From Paenibacillus gallinarum (GTDB lineage: Bacteria > Bacillota > Bacilli > Paenibacillales > Paenibacillaceae): a DNA stretch of 64,000 nt. Positions 46,174-55,073 of the stretch are shown here, one piece after another (the first letter of the stretch is position 1; each line of letters begins with the position of its first letter). A model generated the notes under the pieces. It did not search any database and was not told where the DNA came from. It saw only the letters and a list, made by a program, of their open reading frames with translations. Where the stretch lies: NCBI RefSeq assembly GCF_014836635.1, contig NZ_JACSQL010000001.1:620001-684000 (forward strand). The letters run 5' to 3'. The position numbers were made by a program, and so were the translations under genes.

Positions 46174-46421
46174 TAGATGTTCTTGAGTAGGTCGCTTTTT
46201 TCGGAAAAAGCATGTTTTGTTTTCAGCAAGTTTCAATTAAACATCATATGTAGTTTAGTCAATAATAGAGAGAAAGTATTCTCTAAATTATTGAAAAAGG
46301 TGAAATCGTGCAGAAAACTTCGCATGATCAAACAGCCAATAAATGTAACGCTACTTAAGAATACAGATAAACGAAGTGGATTTGTCCACATGTCCACCAT
46401 ATAAAAGGAGTTTGAAAAAAT
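46174..46421 (+). promoter_or_regulatory. long 5' leader of the DEAD-box gene
   Basis: About 248 bases separate the predicted start site from the helicase start. A small hairpin (GCTTTTTTC with GGAAAAAGC, 46190 region) lies at the 5' end. A 75-codon open frame here lacks a ribosome site and looks random. Long leaders are common for cold-induced RNA helicase genes, but this role is inference. Confidence 0.4.
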
Positions 46422-48038
46422 TTGACAACTTTCTCAGAATTTAATTTGGAACCTAAGGTTCTACAAGCTATTACAGAACTAGGATTCGAAGAAGCGACAC
46501 CCATTCAATCTAAATCGATCCCATTAGCACTTGGCGGAAGAGATTTGATTGGACAAGCACAAACAGGTACAGGTAAAACTGCTGCATTTGGTATTCCACT
46601 TATCAGCAAAATCGAAAAAACGGACGAAAAAATTCGTGCACTGATTATGGCTCCTACACGTGAACTTGCCATTCAGGTAGCAGAAGAAATCGAGAAACTT
46701 TCTCGTTTCAAAGGAATCCGCACTCTTCCAATCTACGGCGGTCAAGATATTGTTCGCCAAATTCGCGCTTTGAAAAAGAAACCACAAGTGATTATCGGTA
46801 CACCAGGTCGTTTGCTTGACCACATCAACCGTAAAACAATCAAACTTGAAGATGTACAAACTGTAGTTCTTGACGAAGCAGATGAAATGCTCGATATGGG
46901 TTTCATGGAAGATATTCAATCTATCCTGAAACAAGTTCCGAAGGAGCGTCAAACGATGTTGTTCTCGGCTACAATGCCTACTAACATCCAAAAGCTCGCA
47001 CAACAATTTTTGAATAACCCAGAGCACGTATCTGTTATCCCTAAACAAGTAAGCGCACCGCTTATTGAGCAATCTTATATCGAAGTGCCTGAACGTCAAA
47101 AATTTGACGCACTGAGCCGTTTGCTTGATATGGAATCTCCTGAGCTTGCTATCGTATTCGGTCGTACGAAACGCCGTGTAGATGAGCTTGCAGAAGCTTT
47201 GCAAAAACGTGGATACTCTGCAGATGGTCTTCATGGTGACCTTTCTCAAAATCAACGTGATGCTGTAATGCGTAAATTCCGTGATGGAAGCATTGATGTA
47301 CTCGTAGCTACAGACGTAGCAGCTCGTGGACTTGACGTTTCTGGTGTAACGCATGTAATTAACTTTGACCTTCCGCAAGATCCTGAGAGCTATGTTCACC
47401 GTATTGGTCGTACAGGCCGTGCAGGTAAAGAAGGTGCAGCTTACTCTTTCGTGACTCCGCGTGAGATTGATCATTTGCACTTCATCGAGCGTGTAACTCG
47501 TCACCGTATTCCGCGTAAACCGCTTCCTACACTTGCAGAAGCAATTGAAGGTAAACAACGCGTAACAGCAGAGCGTCTTCTTGAAATTGTACAAGATGGC
47601 GAACTTAACGAGTACAAAGGAATCGCTATTCAAATGCTCGAGCAGTACGATTCTGTACAACTTTTGTCTGCAGCTCTTAAACTCCTTACAGGAGACAAGA
47701 AAGATGCAGCAGTTGAACTTACACCTGAGGATCCGATTCGTGCTAAACGTCGTAAACCAGATGTTCGTTCTAGTGGACGTAAGCCTTCTGGCAGCTACGG
47801 TGGTAATCGCAGCGGCGGCGGCGGATACAACCGCAGTGGTAGCGGTAGTGGAAGCAGCAGCAGCAACAGAGGCGGATACAGCAGTGGTGGACGTAAAGAA
47901 GGCGGATATAATCGTGACCGTGATCGCGATCGCAGCAAACCGCGTTCATACAGCAACAGTAACAGCACTACTGGTAGCAGCAGTAACAACAATAGCGGTG
48001 AGCGTAGACCTCGTCGTGAAGATTCTTCATTTGAATAA
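46422..48038 (+). CDS. cshA: DEAD-box RNA helicase (CshA type)
   Basis: A 538-residue ATP-dependent RNA helicase. The Q motif region and AQTGTGKT (Walker A, ~46-53), the DEAD box in [16 protein letters not shown], and [10 protein letters not shown] are all present. After a conserved extension (~370-440), the last ~95 residues are low-complexity Gly/Ser/Arg/Asn, typical of an RNA-binding tail. CshA works with the degradosome and in ribosome assembly in the cold. TTG 46422 follows AAGGAG. It ends in a terminator. Confidence 0.93.
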   Translation: MTTFSEFNLEPKVLQAITELGFEEATPIQSKSIPLALGGRDLIGQAQTGTGKTAAFGIPLISKIEKTDEKIRALIMAPTRELAIQVAEEIEKLSRFKGIRTLPIYGGQDIVRQIRALKKKPQVIIGTPGRLLDHINRKTIKLEDVQTVVLDEADEMLDMGFMEDIQSILKQVPKERQTMLFSATMPTNIQKLAQQFLNNPEHVSVIPKQVSAPLIEQSYIEVPERQKFDALSRLLDMESPELAIVFGRTKRRVDELAEALQKRGYSADGLHGDLSQNQRDAVMRKFRDGSIDVLVATDVAARGLDVSGVTHVINFDLPQDPESYVHRIGRTGRAGKEGAAYSFVTPREIDHLHFIERVTRHRIPRKPLPTLAEAIEGKQRVTAERLLEIVQDGELNEYKGIAIQMLEQYDSVQLLSAALKLLTGDKKDAAVELTPEDPIRAKRRKPDVRSSGRKPSGSYGGNRSGGGGYNRSGSGSGSSSSNRGGYSSGGRKEGGYNRDRDRDRSKPRSYSNSNSTTGSSSNNNSGERRPRREDSSFE

Positions 48039-48046
48039 GATACAAA

Positions 48047-48080
48047 AAGAAGACGAAGCATATGATGCTTCGTCTTTTCT
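48047..48080. terminator. bidirectional terminator of cshA and the YjcZ-like gene
   Basis: AGAAGACGAAGCAT pairs with ATGCTTCGTCTTTTCT. T-rich tails occur on both strands. Confidence 0.85.
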
Positions 48081-48085
48081 GTTAT

Positions 48086-48211
48086 TTAACAGAAGAATGT
48101 TTTAGAAATAATGACAAGCAGGATGAATAAGACGAGGATCGTACCTGTGGAGAACCAATCAAAGCCACCTGTACCACAACCGCCAACAACAGGACCACAG
48201 CCGTAAGACAT
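48086..48211 (-). CDS. YjcZ-family sporulation microprotein (41 aa)
   Basis: Encoded on the minus strand from ATG 48211 with a perfect AGGAGGTGA ribosome site. The product has a Gly/Cys-rich head (MSYGCGPVVGGCGTGG) and a single hydrophobic helix (TILVLFILLVIIS), ending in KTFFC. This is the plan of the YjcZ-type spore microproteins of Bacilli. It ends at the shared terminator. Its role is unknown; membrane or spore-coat association is expected. Confidence 0.82.
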   Translation of the reverse strand: MSYGCGPVVGGCGTGGFDWFSTGTILVLFILLVIISKTFFC

Positions 48212-48634
48212 TGCGTTCACCTCCTTAGGATCAGAAGCTTGCTTTGCTCTTGTAATACACGTTATCCTATGGACGAATCAAGAAAAATGACTAGATGTAT
48301 GCCTAAAGGTCTAATAAATAGGCTTCTATCTTTATATTTCGGTAAAATATACATATTTTTATAAATGGAAAGCCTCGTATTTGTGCGAGATGCTAGCTTT
48401 TCATTATAGTTATGCGGTATAGTTACTAGTAGAGATCACGAATAACTCTGGATTTTCTTGAGCGGTCATTTTACATTATGAATGGATATTTTTTGCTAAC
48501 AGAGCTGCGTTTGCCTTGTATTCATACATAATATAAAGCGCTACTCGGATTCGAGAATCCGCATCTAAGATGATACATAGGGCTGAATTTCGGCATCATT
48601 GGAATTTTTCCTGTGTGTAAGGAGGAGAATAATT
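48212..48634. other. intergenic region ahead of the DUF624 gene
   Basis: A 423-base region with no gene seen. It holds the YjcZ ribosome site at the left end. At 48546-48561 there is an inverted repeat CGGATTC-GA-GAATCCG, and a weak hairpin lies near 48570-48599. TTGCCT (48511) and TATAAA (48532) could form a poor promoter (15-base spacing). Confidence 0.4.
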
Positions 48635-49411
48635 TTGGAGTTTAAGGGAGCAATGGGAGGCATATACCGCCTTACGGAATGGATTAGTAGATTTGCAGGG
48701 GCTAACCTATTATGGGTACTCTGTGCTTCACCATTCTTTTTCTTTACGATTGTGAAGATTCTCGTTATGGGTCAGGGGATGACGAATGAATCGTTGCAAA
48801 TGAACTGGGCTATCGCAATTGTGGCACCGTTTACATTCTTTCCTGCAACAGCGGCATTATTCAACGTAGTTCGTAAGTGGGTTATGGGGGATGCTGATGT
48901 CCCTGTTTTCAAAACCTTTTTTGCTGGTTACAAAGATAACTTCAAGCAAAGTATGTTAGGCGGTATTTTTTACACCATTCTATTTATTGTGATGTATTTG
49001 GATTACACCGTATACATGACACAATTTAAGAATTTGCAGTTGATTGGTATTATTATGCTGATTCTATTATTATTGCTTGGTGTTTCAATGTTTAACTTCT
49101 TTTCGATGGTGGTTCATTATCACATGTCGATAGGATTGATTCTTAAAAATGCGGTGCTCATTACGTTAATCCGTCCCTTCCGTGTATTCTCAACTCTCCT
49201 TGGAGCGGGATTAGTAAGTTATATTGGTGCACAGTATCCAGCGTTATTCTTTTTCTTTATTGGCAGTATAATTGCATGGTTTGCTTTCTTTAATTTCTAC
49301 GCTACTTTCACCAAGATGCAAGAGCAAATAGAGAAAATGCAAGCAGATCAAGAAGACGAAGATGGGAATCGAGAAGAACCATCCTCTGACTCACGTGCAG
49401 AATTGAAATAA
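48635..49411 (+). CDS. DUF624 (YesL-family) membrane protein
   Basis: A 258-residue polytopic membrane protein with the DUF624 pattern: an early ANLLWVLCASPFFFF helix, ATAALFNVVRKWV, and NFFSMVVHYHMSIG later. It has about five helices and a charged cytosolic tail. TTG 48635 has AAGGAGG 9 bases upstream; the frame continues to 48599 without one. YesL proteins are often near sugar or pectin genes, but not here. Confidence 0.8.
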   Translation: MEFKGAMGGIYRLTEWISRFAGANLLWVLCASPFFFFTIVKILVMGQGMTNESLQMNWAIAIVAPFTFFPATAALFNVVRKWVMGDADVPVFKTFFAGYKDNFKQSMLGGIFYTILFIVMYLDYTVYMTQFKNLQLIGIIMLILLLLLGVSMFNFFSMVVHYHMSIGLILKNAVLITLIRPFRVFSTLLGAGLVSYIGAQYPALFFFFIGSIIAWFAFFNFYATFTKMQEQIEKMQADQEDEDGNREEPSSDSRAELK

Positions 49412-49457
49412 GAAGTAATAAGAAGAGTCGTGATGATTAGCATATTCTGTTTTCTTA

Positions 49458-49486
49458 TTTACATTTACATGGAATAGCGCTATAAT
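49458..49486 (+). promoter_or_regulatory. promoter of the probable 6S RNA
   Basis: TTTACA (49458-49463) and TATAAT (49481-49486) have 17-base spacing and lie ahead of a non-coding transcript. Confidence 0.75.
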
Positions 49487-49493
49487 TGTTTCT

Positions 49494-49683
49494 ACATCCT
49501 GCGATGTTCGTATCGGTTATTCGTTGTTTTTGAACCAATGACTATGTCTCGGGAGATCAAACGAGGTGCGGCTGAAACGCCCTGTCTATATGACATGGGG
49601 ACTTCATAAACAGCTCTGAGATCACCCACCTGCTATCGCAGGTTCAGAAGACAATATAATCGGACGGCATTTGCGGGAATCCT
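49494..49683 (+). ncRNA. ssrS: probable 6S RNA
   Basis: A promoter and a terminator bracket about 250 bases with no reading frame. The 5' end has CCTGCGATGTTCG (49498-49510), and the 3' end has CGGCATTTGCGGGAATCC (49665-49682). They can pair as the closing stem, and both resemble the ends of known 6S RNAs (GATGTTCG and a CGGCAT..GATTCC type). An inner pairing of CACCTGC with GCAGGTT and a GGCTGAAACGCC hairpin are also seen. 6S RNA binds the sigma-A RNA polymerase holoenzyme and is copied into product RNA. Another structured RNA is possible. Confidence 0.65.
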
Positions 49684-49697
49684 TTTTAGGATTTAAG

Positions 49698-49742
49698 AAA
49701 CATCTCCACGTACTCTGTAAGGGTGCTTTGAGATGTTTTTTT
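49698..49742 (+). terminator. terminator of the probable 6S RNA
   Basis: AAACATCTC (49698-49706) pairs with GAGATGTTT (49730-49738), followed by a T run. Confidence 0.8.
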
Positions 49743-49913
49743 AGTTTTATTAGAAATGGTGAATAGACAGCAGCTCATCAGTCTTCCCGTTCTAATTACG
49801 AATGGATTTCATTATAATTACATAGGTTGTTTCTGCTCTCTTTTGTTCTGCGATAGAGAATGTTACACTAGATTCAGAAAAAGAGAACGGCTATATATAA
49901 AGGGGGAAGGGTC

Positions 49914-50309
49914 TTGTCACTCAAAAGAACACTTGTCGGTATTATCCGCAGTATGGAGGGAACAAGCGATCGAGCTAAGGATCCCAAAATGAAAACGCGT
50001 TACTATAACTTGTCTAGAGACAAGGCATGGGATGAAATTTCTTCTCTAATGAAGAAGATTCCTGGTTACAAGGTACTTCATGAGGTGCCTTCTGTTGGTG
50101 AAATTACGATGGAGAAACGCACTACATTTGGTCGTACATTAGACATTACGGTTACTTTAATTCAAGTGACACCTGTCCGCACGGCAGTAGATATTTATTC
50201 TGCTTCAAAAGGTTCATTAGGGGATCTTGGAGCGAACTATCGAATTATACTACAAATTTTTGATATTATTGATAAGAAGCTCTCCAGGTATAGAGTGACC
50301 GGAGAATAA
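49914..50309 (+). CDS. DUF1499-like protein
   Basis: A 131-residue cytosolic protein with the stretch VDIYSASKGSLGDLGANYRI near the C-terminus, which resembles the DUF1499 signature (Ser-Ala-Ser-Arg...Asp-Leu-Gly). TTG 49914 follows AAGGGGGAAGG. The function is unknown. Confidence 0.65.
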   Translation: MSLKRTLVGIIRSMEGTSDRAKDPKMKTRYYNLSRDKAWDEISSLMKKIPGYKVLHEVPSVGEITMEKRTTFGRTLDITVTLIQVTPVRTAVDIYSASKGSLGDLGANYRIILQIFDIIDKKLSRYRVTGE

Positions 50310-50312
50310 AAT

Positions 50313-50352
50313 AAAAAGCGAGCAAGGACAAGTCCTCGTTCGCTTTTTTTGT
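50313..50352. terminator. bidirectional terminator before tpx
   Basis: AAAAGCGAGCAAGGAC pairs with GTCCTCGTTCGCTTTTTTT. Confidence 0.85.
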
Positions 50353-50362
50353 ATGACAAGAA

Positions 50363-50881
50363 TTACAGAAGTTCTTTCACTGCTTGAATAGCTGTTTCAT
50401 AGTTAGGAGGCTCTGTCATTTCTGCCAGGTACTCTACATATGTAATTTTGTCGTTCGCATCAATAACAAAAATAGAACGCATATCAAGTTGGAATTCTTT
50501 AATGAGAACACCATATGCTTCGCCAAAGGAGTTTGTTTTGTAATCCGAAAGGGTTACCACTTTATCCACGCCTGCCGCACCGCACCAACGAGCTTGTGCA
50601 AAAGGTAGATCCGCGCTTACTGTTAAAATGACTACATTCTCTCCAAGAGAAGCAGCTTCTTCGTTGAAACGGCGAGTTTGTGCATCGCACACACCTGTAT
50701 CAAGAGAAGGAACGACACTGATTAGCTTAATTTTTCCAGCATAGTCAGAAAGATTTACTTCAGTGAGCAAGTCTTTGTTTAGTGTAAAGTCGGGAGCTTG
50801 ATCTCCCACTTTCAGTTCAGGTCCGATCAGTGTGAGGGGACTACCTTTAAATGTGGCTACGCCACTACGTTCTTGGGACAT
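50363..50881 (-). CDS. tpx: thiol peroxidase (Tpx)
   Basis: A 172-residue atypical 2-Cys peroxiredoxin that reduces hydroperoxides with thioredoxin. The peroxidatic Cys65 lies in PSLDTGVCD, and the resolving Cys100 lies in ARWCG. AAGGAGG precedes ATG 50881. On the minus strand a TATAAT (50924-50929) and TTGGAC (50949-50954) form a likely promoter with long spacing. Confidence 0.96.
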   Translation of the reverse strand: MSQERSGVATFKGSPLTLIGPELKVGDQAPDFTLNKDLLTEVNLSDYAGKIKLISVVPSLDTGVCDAQTRRFNEEAASLGENVVILTVSADLPFAQARWCGAAGVDKVVTLSDYKTNSFGEAYGVLIKEFQLDMRSIFVIDANDKITYVEYLAEMTEPPNYETAIQAVKELL

Positions 50882-50982
50882 CTATGTCTACCTCCTTGAA
50901 ATTGGTTATCTTCATACTTATCTATTATAATCGTATTAGTAAGTTCATGTCCAATAGAGGGCATTTATGAAAGGGTGTAGTT

Positions 50983-51603
50983 ATGATTTTTTTGCGTTAT
51001 GAGAACTGGAAAGGTTACATAAAGTATTATCCGATAACCACGATACTGCTTGCAGCTAACGTCATTATGTTTATGGTATTGCTATTCAATGGGGGATCAG
51101 AGAATCCATTCACCTTATTGAAGTTTGGGGCATTAGCTAACATCCCACCATTGAATGATGAAATATGGCGTTTATTTGCTTCGATGTTCCTTCATTCTGG
51201 ATTTGATCATTTGTTCTTTAATTGTTTTGCCTTGCTGGTATTTGCACCGCCGCTGGAAAGATTACTCGGTTGGTGGAAATATGCTTTTTTATACGTAGCA
51301 AGTGGTTTTATTGGTAATTTGATCACACAGGGTTATTATAATAACCTGTCGTCACCAACGTATGCGGTGGGAGCATCAGGTGCAATCTATGGTGTCTATG
51401 GTGCATTTTTATATATAGCTATTTTCCAGCGCAACAAGATGGATGAAGCCTCAAGGAAAGTGATGTATACCATTTTAGGATTCGGTATTATTTTTTCTTT
51501 GGGCGTAGCCAATATAAATTTAGCTGCTCATTTTGGTGGGCTGATTGCAGGCTTTTTCATATACGGTTTATTAATTAGATTATTTAAACAGAAGCATCGT
51601 TGA
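50983..51603 (+). CDS. rhomboid intramembrane serine protease
   Basis: A 206-residue protease with six helices. The catalytic pair is Ser132 in GASGAIYG and His183 in AAHFGG. The supporting H-x(4)-HLxxN motif is HSGFDHLFFN (71-80). It cuts transmembrane helices of client proteins; the client is unknown. Confidence 0.93.
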   Translation: MIFLRYENWKGYIKYYPITTILLAANVIMFMVLLFNGGSENPFTLLKFGALANIPPLNDEIWRLFASMFLHSGFDHLFFNCFALLVFAPPLERLLGWWKYAFLYVASGFIGNLITQGYYNNLSSPTYAVGASGAIYGVYGAFLYIAIFQRNKMDEASRKVMYTILGFGIIFSLGVANINLAAHFGGLIAGFFIYGLLIRLFKQKHR

Positions 51604-51691
51604 TTCATTCGTGCTTGCATGATACAGTAGAGTCAAGAAGAATATCATTGGTATACTTGGATGGTTTTAGTAGATTGGAGCGATTAAACGA

Positions 51692-52603
51692 GTGGAACTA
51701 CGACAGTTGCAGTACTTTTTAAAGGTTGCACAGAAAGAACACGTGACTCAAGCTGCGGAAGAGCTTCATGTAGCACAATCCGCAGTAAGTCGCCAGATTC
51801 ATCATCTTGAAGAGGAACTCGGAGTCGACTTGTTTATGCACAAGGGAAGAAATTTGCAACTTACTCCTGTGGGACAATTATTCTGTAAAAGAGTAGAGGG
51901 GATTCTTAAGGACTTGGATCGGGCTGTTGGTGAGGTACATGAATTTTCGGACCCTGAAAAAGGGGAGATTCGTATTGGTTTCCCGCATAGTCTTGGTATC
52001 CATCTTATTCCTTCTGTCGTTTCGGAGTTTAGAAAGCGCTATCCTAATGTGAAATTTAAGTTTAAACAAGGTATGTACCCAACATTGATTAGAGATGTAT
52101 TATCTTCAGAAGTAGATTTGGCATTTATTTCTCCTTTTCCTGAGAAGCATGAGCAAATCGGCGGGGATGTCGTTCTTACAGAAGAGTTATTTGCCATTTT
52201 ACCTCAAAATCATCCCCTTGCTGGAGAAGAAACCATTCGATTGGAACAATTAAAGGAAGATAAGTTTATCTTATTTAGCAAAGGTTATTCTCTAAGGCCG
52301 ATCGTATGGCATGCTTGTTTAGAAGCAGGATTTACACCGAGGATTGCATTTGAAGGAGAAGAGACCGATGCGATTCGTGGTCTTGTAGCAGCCGGGATGG
52401 GAGTAAGTGTTCTTCCGGAAATGGCCTTATTTCAAACCAACCCGCTTCAACCTGCTAGAGTAAGGTTATCAAGCCCGAGAGTCACGCGTTCAATCGGACT
52501 TATTCATCGAAATGATGAGAAATTACCGCTCGTTGCGCAGTCTTTCCGCTCATTTTTACTTGATTACTTTGGCTTAGAAAATAACAAAACCCCAGTCAAT
52601 TAA
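51692..52603 (+). CDS. LysR-family regulator, GltC-like
   Basis: A 303-residue LysR regulator. The first ~60 residues (MELRQLQYFLKVAQKEHVTQ, then AQSAVSRQIHHLEEELG) and the effector domain (DAIRGLVAAGMGVSVLPE) are very like B. subtilis GltC, the activator of glutamate synthase genes. No gltAB genes are adjacent, so the real target is unclear. GTG 51692 has TTGGAG 11 bases upstream. Confidence 0.88.
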   Translation: MELRQLQYFLKVAQKEHVTQAAEELHVAQSAVSRQIHHLEEELGVDLFMHKGRNLQLTPVGQLFCKRVEGILKDLDRAVGEVHEFSDPEKGEIRIGFPHSLGIHLIPSVVSEFRKRYPNVKFKFKQGMYPTLIRDVLSSEVDLAFISPFPEKHEQIGGDVVLTEELFAILPQNHPLAGEETIRLEQLKEDKFILFSKGYSLRPIVWHACLEAGFTPRIAFEGEETDAIRGLVAAGMGVSVLPEMALFQTNPLQPARVRLSSPRVTRSIGLIHRNDEKLPLVAQSFRSFLLDYFGLENNKTPVN

Positions 52604-52616
52604 GACTGGGGTTTCT
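52587..52616. terminator. bidirectional terminator
   Basis: AAACCCCAGTC pairs with GACTGGGGTTT around a short loop, between the convergent LysR and metallopeptidase genes. Confidence 0.85.
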
Positions 52617-52626
52617 TATATATTCG

Positions 52627-53301
52627 CTATTCACGGTTGCTTGTGAAGATCGCAATATATCTAATAAGCTCAAGCAGTGAGATAAGAGCAGCTGCAACAT
52701 AGGTCAGAGCTGCGGCATTAAGAACTTTACCAACGCCACGTTCTTCTTCTCTCTGAATATAGCCTTCTTGTACAATAATGTCACGAGCACGGTTGCTGGC
52801 ATTAAATTCAACGGGAAGGGTAATCAATTGGAAAGCTACCGTTACAGAGAAGAAAATGATACCAATACCAATTAAGTTAAATGCATTAAAGAGAAATCCA
52901 CCCAAAATAAGAAACGGTGCAATACCCGATGCAAAGTTCACGACTGGGAATATTTTGTGGCGCAATACGAGCATTGGGTAATGTTCTTTATGCTGAATGG
53001 CGTGACCTACCTCGTGAGAGGCAACAGAAATGGCTGAAATCGATCTTTCGTAATACACTGGCTCTGACAGACGAACCACACGGTGAATCGGGTCATAGTG
53101 GTCAGAAAGAGCTCCACGCACAGGCTCAATCGGTACATCCTGAAGTCCATTTAGATCAAGCATGCGTCTTGCCACATCATAGCCCGTCATTCCTGTTGTG
53201 TTTTCCACTTTAGCCCATTTGTTAAAAGTACCTTTTACTCGGAACTGAGCCCAAAGTGACAATATAAATGCAACGATAATTAGAACATACAAAAACCCCA
53301 T
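52627..53301 (-). CDS. zinc metallopeptidase (YugP-like)
   Basis: A 224-residue membrane metallopeptidase of the neutral zinc peptidase family (YugP). It has an N-terminal helix (~3-19), the zinc motif HEVGH at 96-100, and hydrophobic helices in the C-terminal half. TGGAGG precedes ATG 53301. Its substrates are unknown; a role in membrane protein turnover is inferred. Confidence 0.88.
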   Translation of the reverse strand: MGFLYVLIIVAFILSLWAQFRVKGTFNKWAKVENTTGMTGYDVARRMLDLNGLQDVPIEPVRGALSDHYDPIHRVVRLSEPVYYERSISAISVASHEVGHAIQHKEHYPMLVLRHKIFPVVNFASGIAPFLILGGFLFNAFNLIGIGIIFFSVTVAFQLITLPVEFNASNRARDIIVQEGYIQREEERGVGKVLNAAALTYVAAALISLLELIRYIAIFTSNRE

Positions 53302-53327
53302 AAATTTACCTCCATTCTTATAAATAA

Positions 53328-53756
53328 CTACATCATGGAGCTTTCAAGCAAAATCTTCAGTGCTTCCATACAAGCGGCACTTTTCGTTAATAACCCGGCT
53401 ACGACTTTGTGCTGATGGGTTGGTTTCATGTCTTGAAGGAGAGGTTTCAGTTCATTCATTTCTCGTTCAAGCTGCTGTACATGAATTTCCAGACTGTTAA
53501 GTTTGCTTGTAACCTGCTCATTCGAGGAAACGGAGCTCCATTTTTCTAAAGATTGTTTAATCTCATCGAGACTATACTTCTCTAGTTTCATCTGGATAAT
53601 ACGTTCGAGACGAGACAAGGTTTCATGATTGTATAATCTATAGTTTTTTTGTGTACGTTGCTCTGGCGTAATTAGCCCAAGCTTCGTGTAATAGTCAATC
53701 GTACGTTCACTGACACCGGCAGCTTTCGACAATTCACCGATTCGATACAGCTTCAT
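53328..53756 (-). CDS. MerR-family transcriptional regulator
   Basis: A 142-residue regulator. The MerR HTH spans ~1-70 (YRIGELSKAAGVSERTIDYY and the wing with NYRLYN), followed by a dimerising coiled coil and a C-terminal segment with one Cys. ATG 53756 matches the usual MKLYRIGEL start; GTG 53774 with AAAGG close upstream is an alternative. It lies directly upstream of the YugP-like gene in the same direction. The inducer is unknown. Confidence 0.88.
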   Translation of the reverse strand: MKLYRIGELSKAAGVSERTIDYYTKLGLITPEQRTQKNYRLYNHETLSRLERIIQMKLEKYSLDEIKQSLEKWSSVSSNEQVTSKLNSLEIHVQQLEREMNELKPLLQDMKPTHQHKVVAGLLTKSAACMEALKILLESSMM

Positions 53757-53984
53757 ATCCCCATCGAGAAACACTCACCTTTCTCTATTCAATAAACAAC
53801 ATGATACATGAAGAAGAACCGTACAGTCAAACGTCACACTTTTTAGGTCATTATATACACTTGTTCTCATAATTAGTCAAAAAAATAATTGTAAATGGTA
53901 ACGATTTCATGTAGAGATATACATTGTAAATATGATGTGGTAGTGATTATAATCTACAAATGAATAGGACAGGAGGCAGGAAAC

Positions 53985-55073
53985 ATGGAACCTTTAAAAT
54001 CTACAGGTCAAAGTCCATTAAAAAATAGGGTTAACCTGAAAAATGTAGACTCCGCCTTTACATTGAAGCAAGCTCGTATGAAGAGACAAGAGGAATTACA
54101 AAATGGTATAGATGAAACAAATATACTGGATTGGTATCAACACGTTAATGATTTGCATGATGCCATTGCGAGGAAGGCGATAGAACTCACAGAAAAGGAA
54201 ATGTGGAAGGAAGGATTTGGTCAGGCGCCCGTACCTTATGCTTTCGTTGTATTTGGCAGCTCTGGAAGAAGGGAAGCTACGCTGTGGAGCGATCAGGATA
54301 ACGGAATGATTATCAGTGATGAGGAGCATCCAGACAAAGAACGTTTTTTCAAAGAGTTTGGTATAAGACTAAGTAATATGCTGGAGTCAGCAGGTTATGC
54401 AAAGTGTGAAGGTAAAGTAATGTGTTCTGAAGCATTATGGGCAAGAACGCTCTCGTCTTGGAGGGAACAACTTAGTGAATGGTCGAGTGACTTACAATGG
54501 GAACCGGTACGCTATTTCATCATTGCTGCGGATATGAGACATGTCGCTGGAGATCTCGCTTTATCTAACCAGTTCCAGGAATACTTTTCTTCCTTATTTG
54601 AATCCACGCCTGATTTATCAGCAGCTGTATTACGCAACACCGTCAAGCATAAAGCTACCTTAAATATTCTTGGTCAAGTGGTGAAGGAACGTTTTGGAGA
54701 ACATGCTGGGGAATTTGATGTGAAATACGGTATGTATATTCCGCTTGTGAATAGCGGGCGCTATTTCGCTTTACAGCACGGTCTAAAAGAGACAAATACA
54801 CTACAACGCTTAAAGAAACTTTCGACTTTGGAAGCTGCTCCGTCCAATCTCATTGAACCATGTGAAAAAGCATTCTTGATTGCACTGCATTTAAGAAGAA
54901 GCGCTCAAATGAAGGAAGATCATGGTGTACTATCAAGCAGCGGATATATTGATCAGTCCCGATTAAAAGAGAAGAACACATTGTATGAACTTAGGGTAGG
55001 GTTGTCTGCTGTCAAGAAAGTACATCGGAATCTGCAAAGGCAACTTCGGTTTGCCGAGAGGGGTAGGATATGA
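53985..55073 (+). CDS. DUF294 nucleotidyltransferase-like protein
   Basis: A 362-residue protein with a GlnD-like nucleotidyltransferase domain; the active-site stretch is FGSSGRREATLWSDQDNG (~90-107), and a DUF294 C-terminal substrate-binding-like domain follows (~215-350). There are no CBS or cyclic-nucleotide domains, unlike many proteobacterial relatives. Its stop overlaps the start of an exonuclease gene (ATGA), so the two are translated together. AGGAGG precedes ATG 53985. Confidence 0.85.
   Translation: MEPLKSTGQSPLKNRVNLKNVDSAFTLKQARMKRQEELQNGIDETNILDWYQHVNDLHDAIARKAIELTEKEMWKEGFGQAPVPYAFVVFGSSGRREATLWSDQDNGMIISDEEHPDKERFFKEFGIRLSNMLESAGYAKCEGKVMCSEALWARTLSSWREQLSEWSSDLQWEPVRYFIIAADMRHVAGDLALSNQFQEYFSSLFESTPDLSAAVLRNTVKHKATLNILGQVVKERFGEHAGEFDVKYGMYIPLVNSGRYFALQHGLKETNTLQRLKKLSTLEAAPSNLIEPCEKAFLIALHLRRSAQMKEDHGVLSSSGYIDQSRLKEKNTLYELRVGLSAVKKVHRNLQRQLRFAERGRI

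Noticed and set aside
46177-46404. A 75-codon frame ahead of cshA
   Set aside because: No ribosome site and random-looking composition; it is more likely part of a leader.
46524-47660. A 378-codon antisense frame in cshA
   Set aside because: It is a mirror of strongly biased helicase codons, with improbable Cys/Phe/Arg content.
47581-48105. A 174-codon Val/Ala-rich frame over the end of cshA
   Set aside because: It is a frame-shifted reading of the Gly/Ser/Arg repeat tail.
50918-50935. A possible PerR box (TTATAATCGTATTAG) upstream of tpx
   Set aside because: Only the left half matches the PerR consensus; the right half does not.
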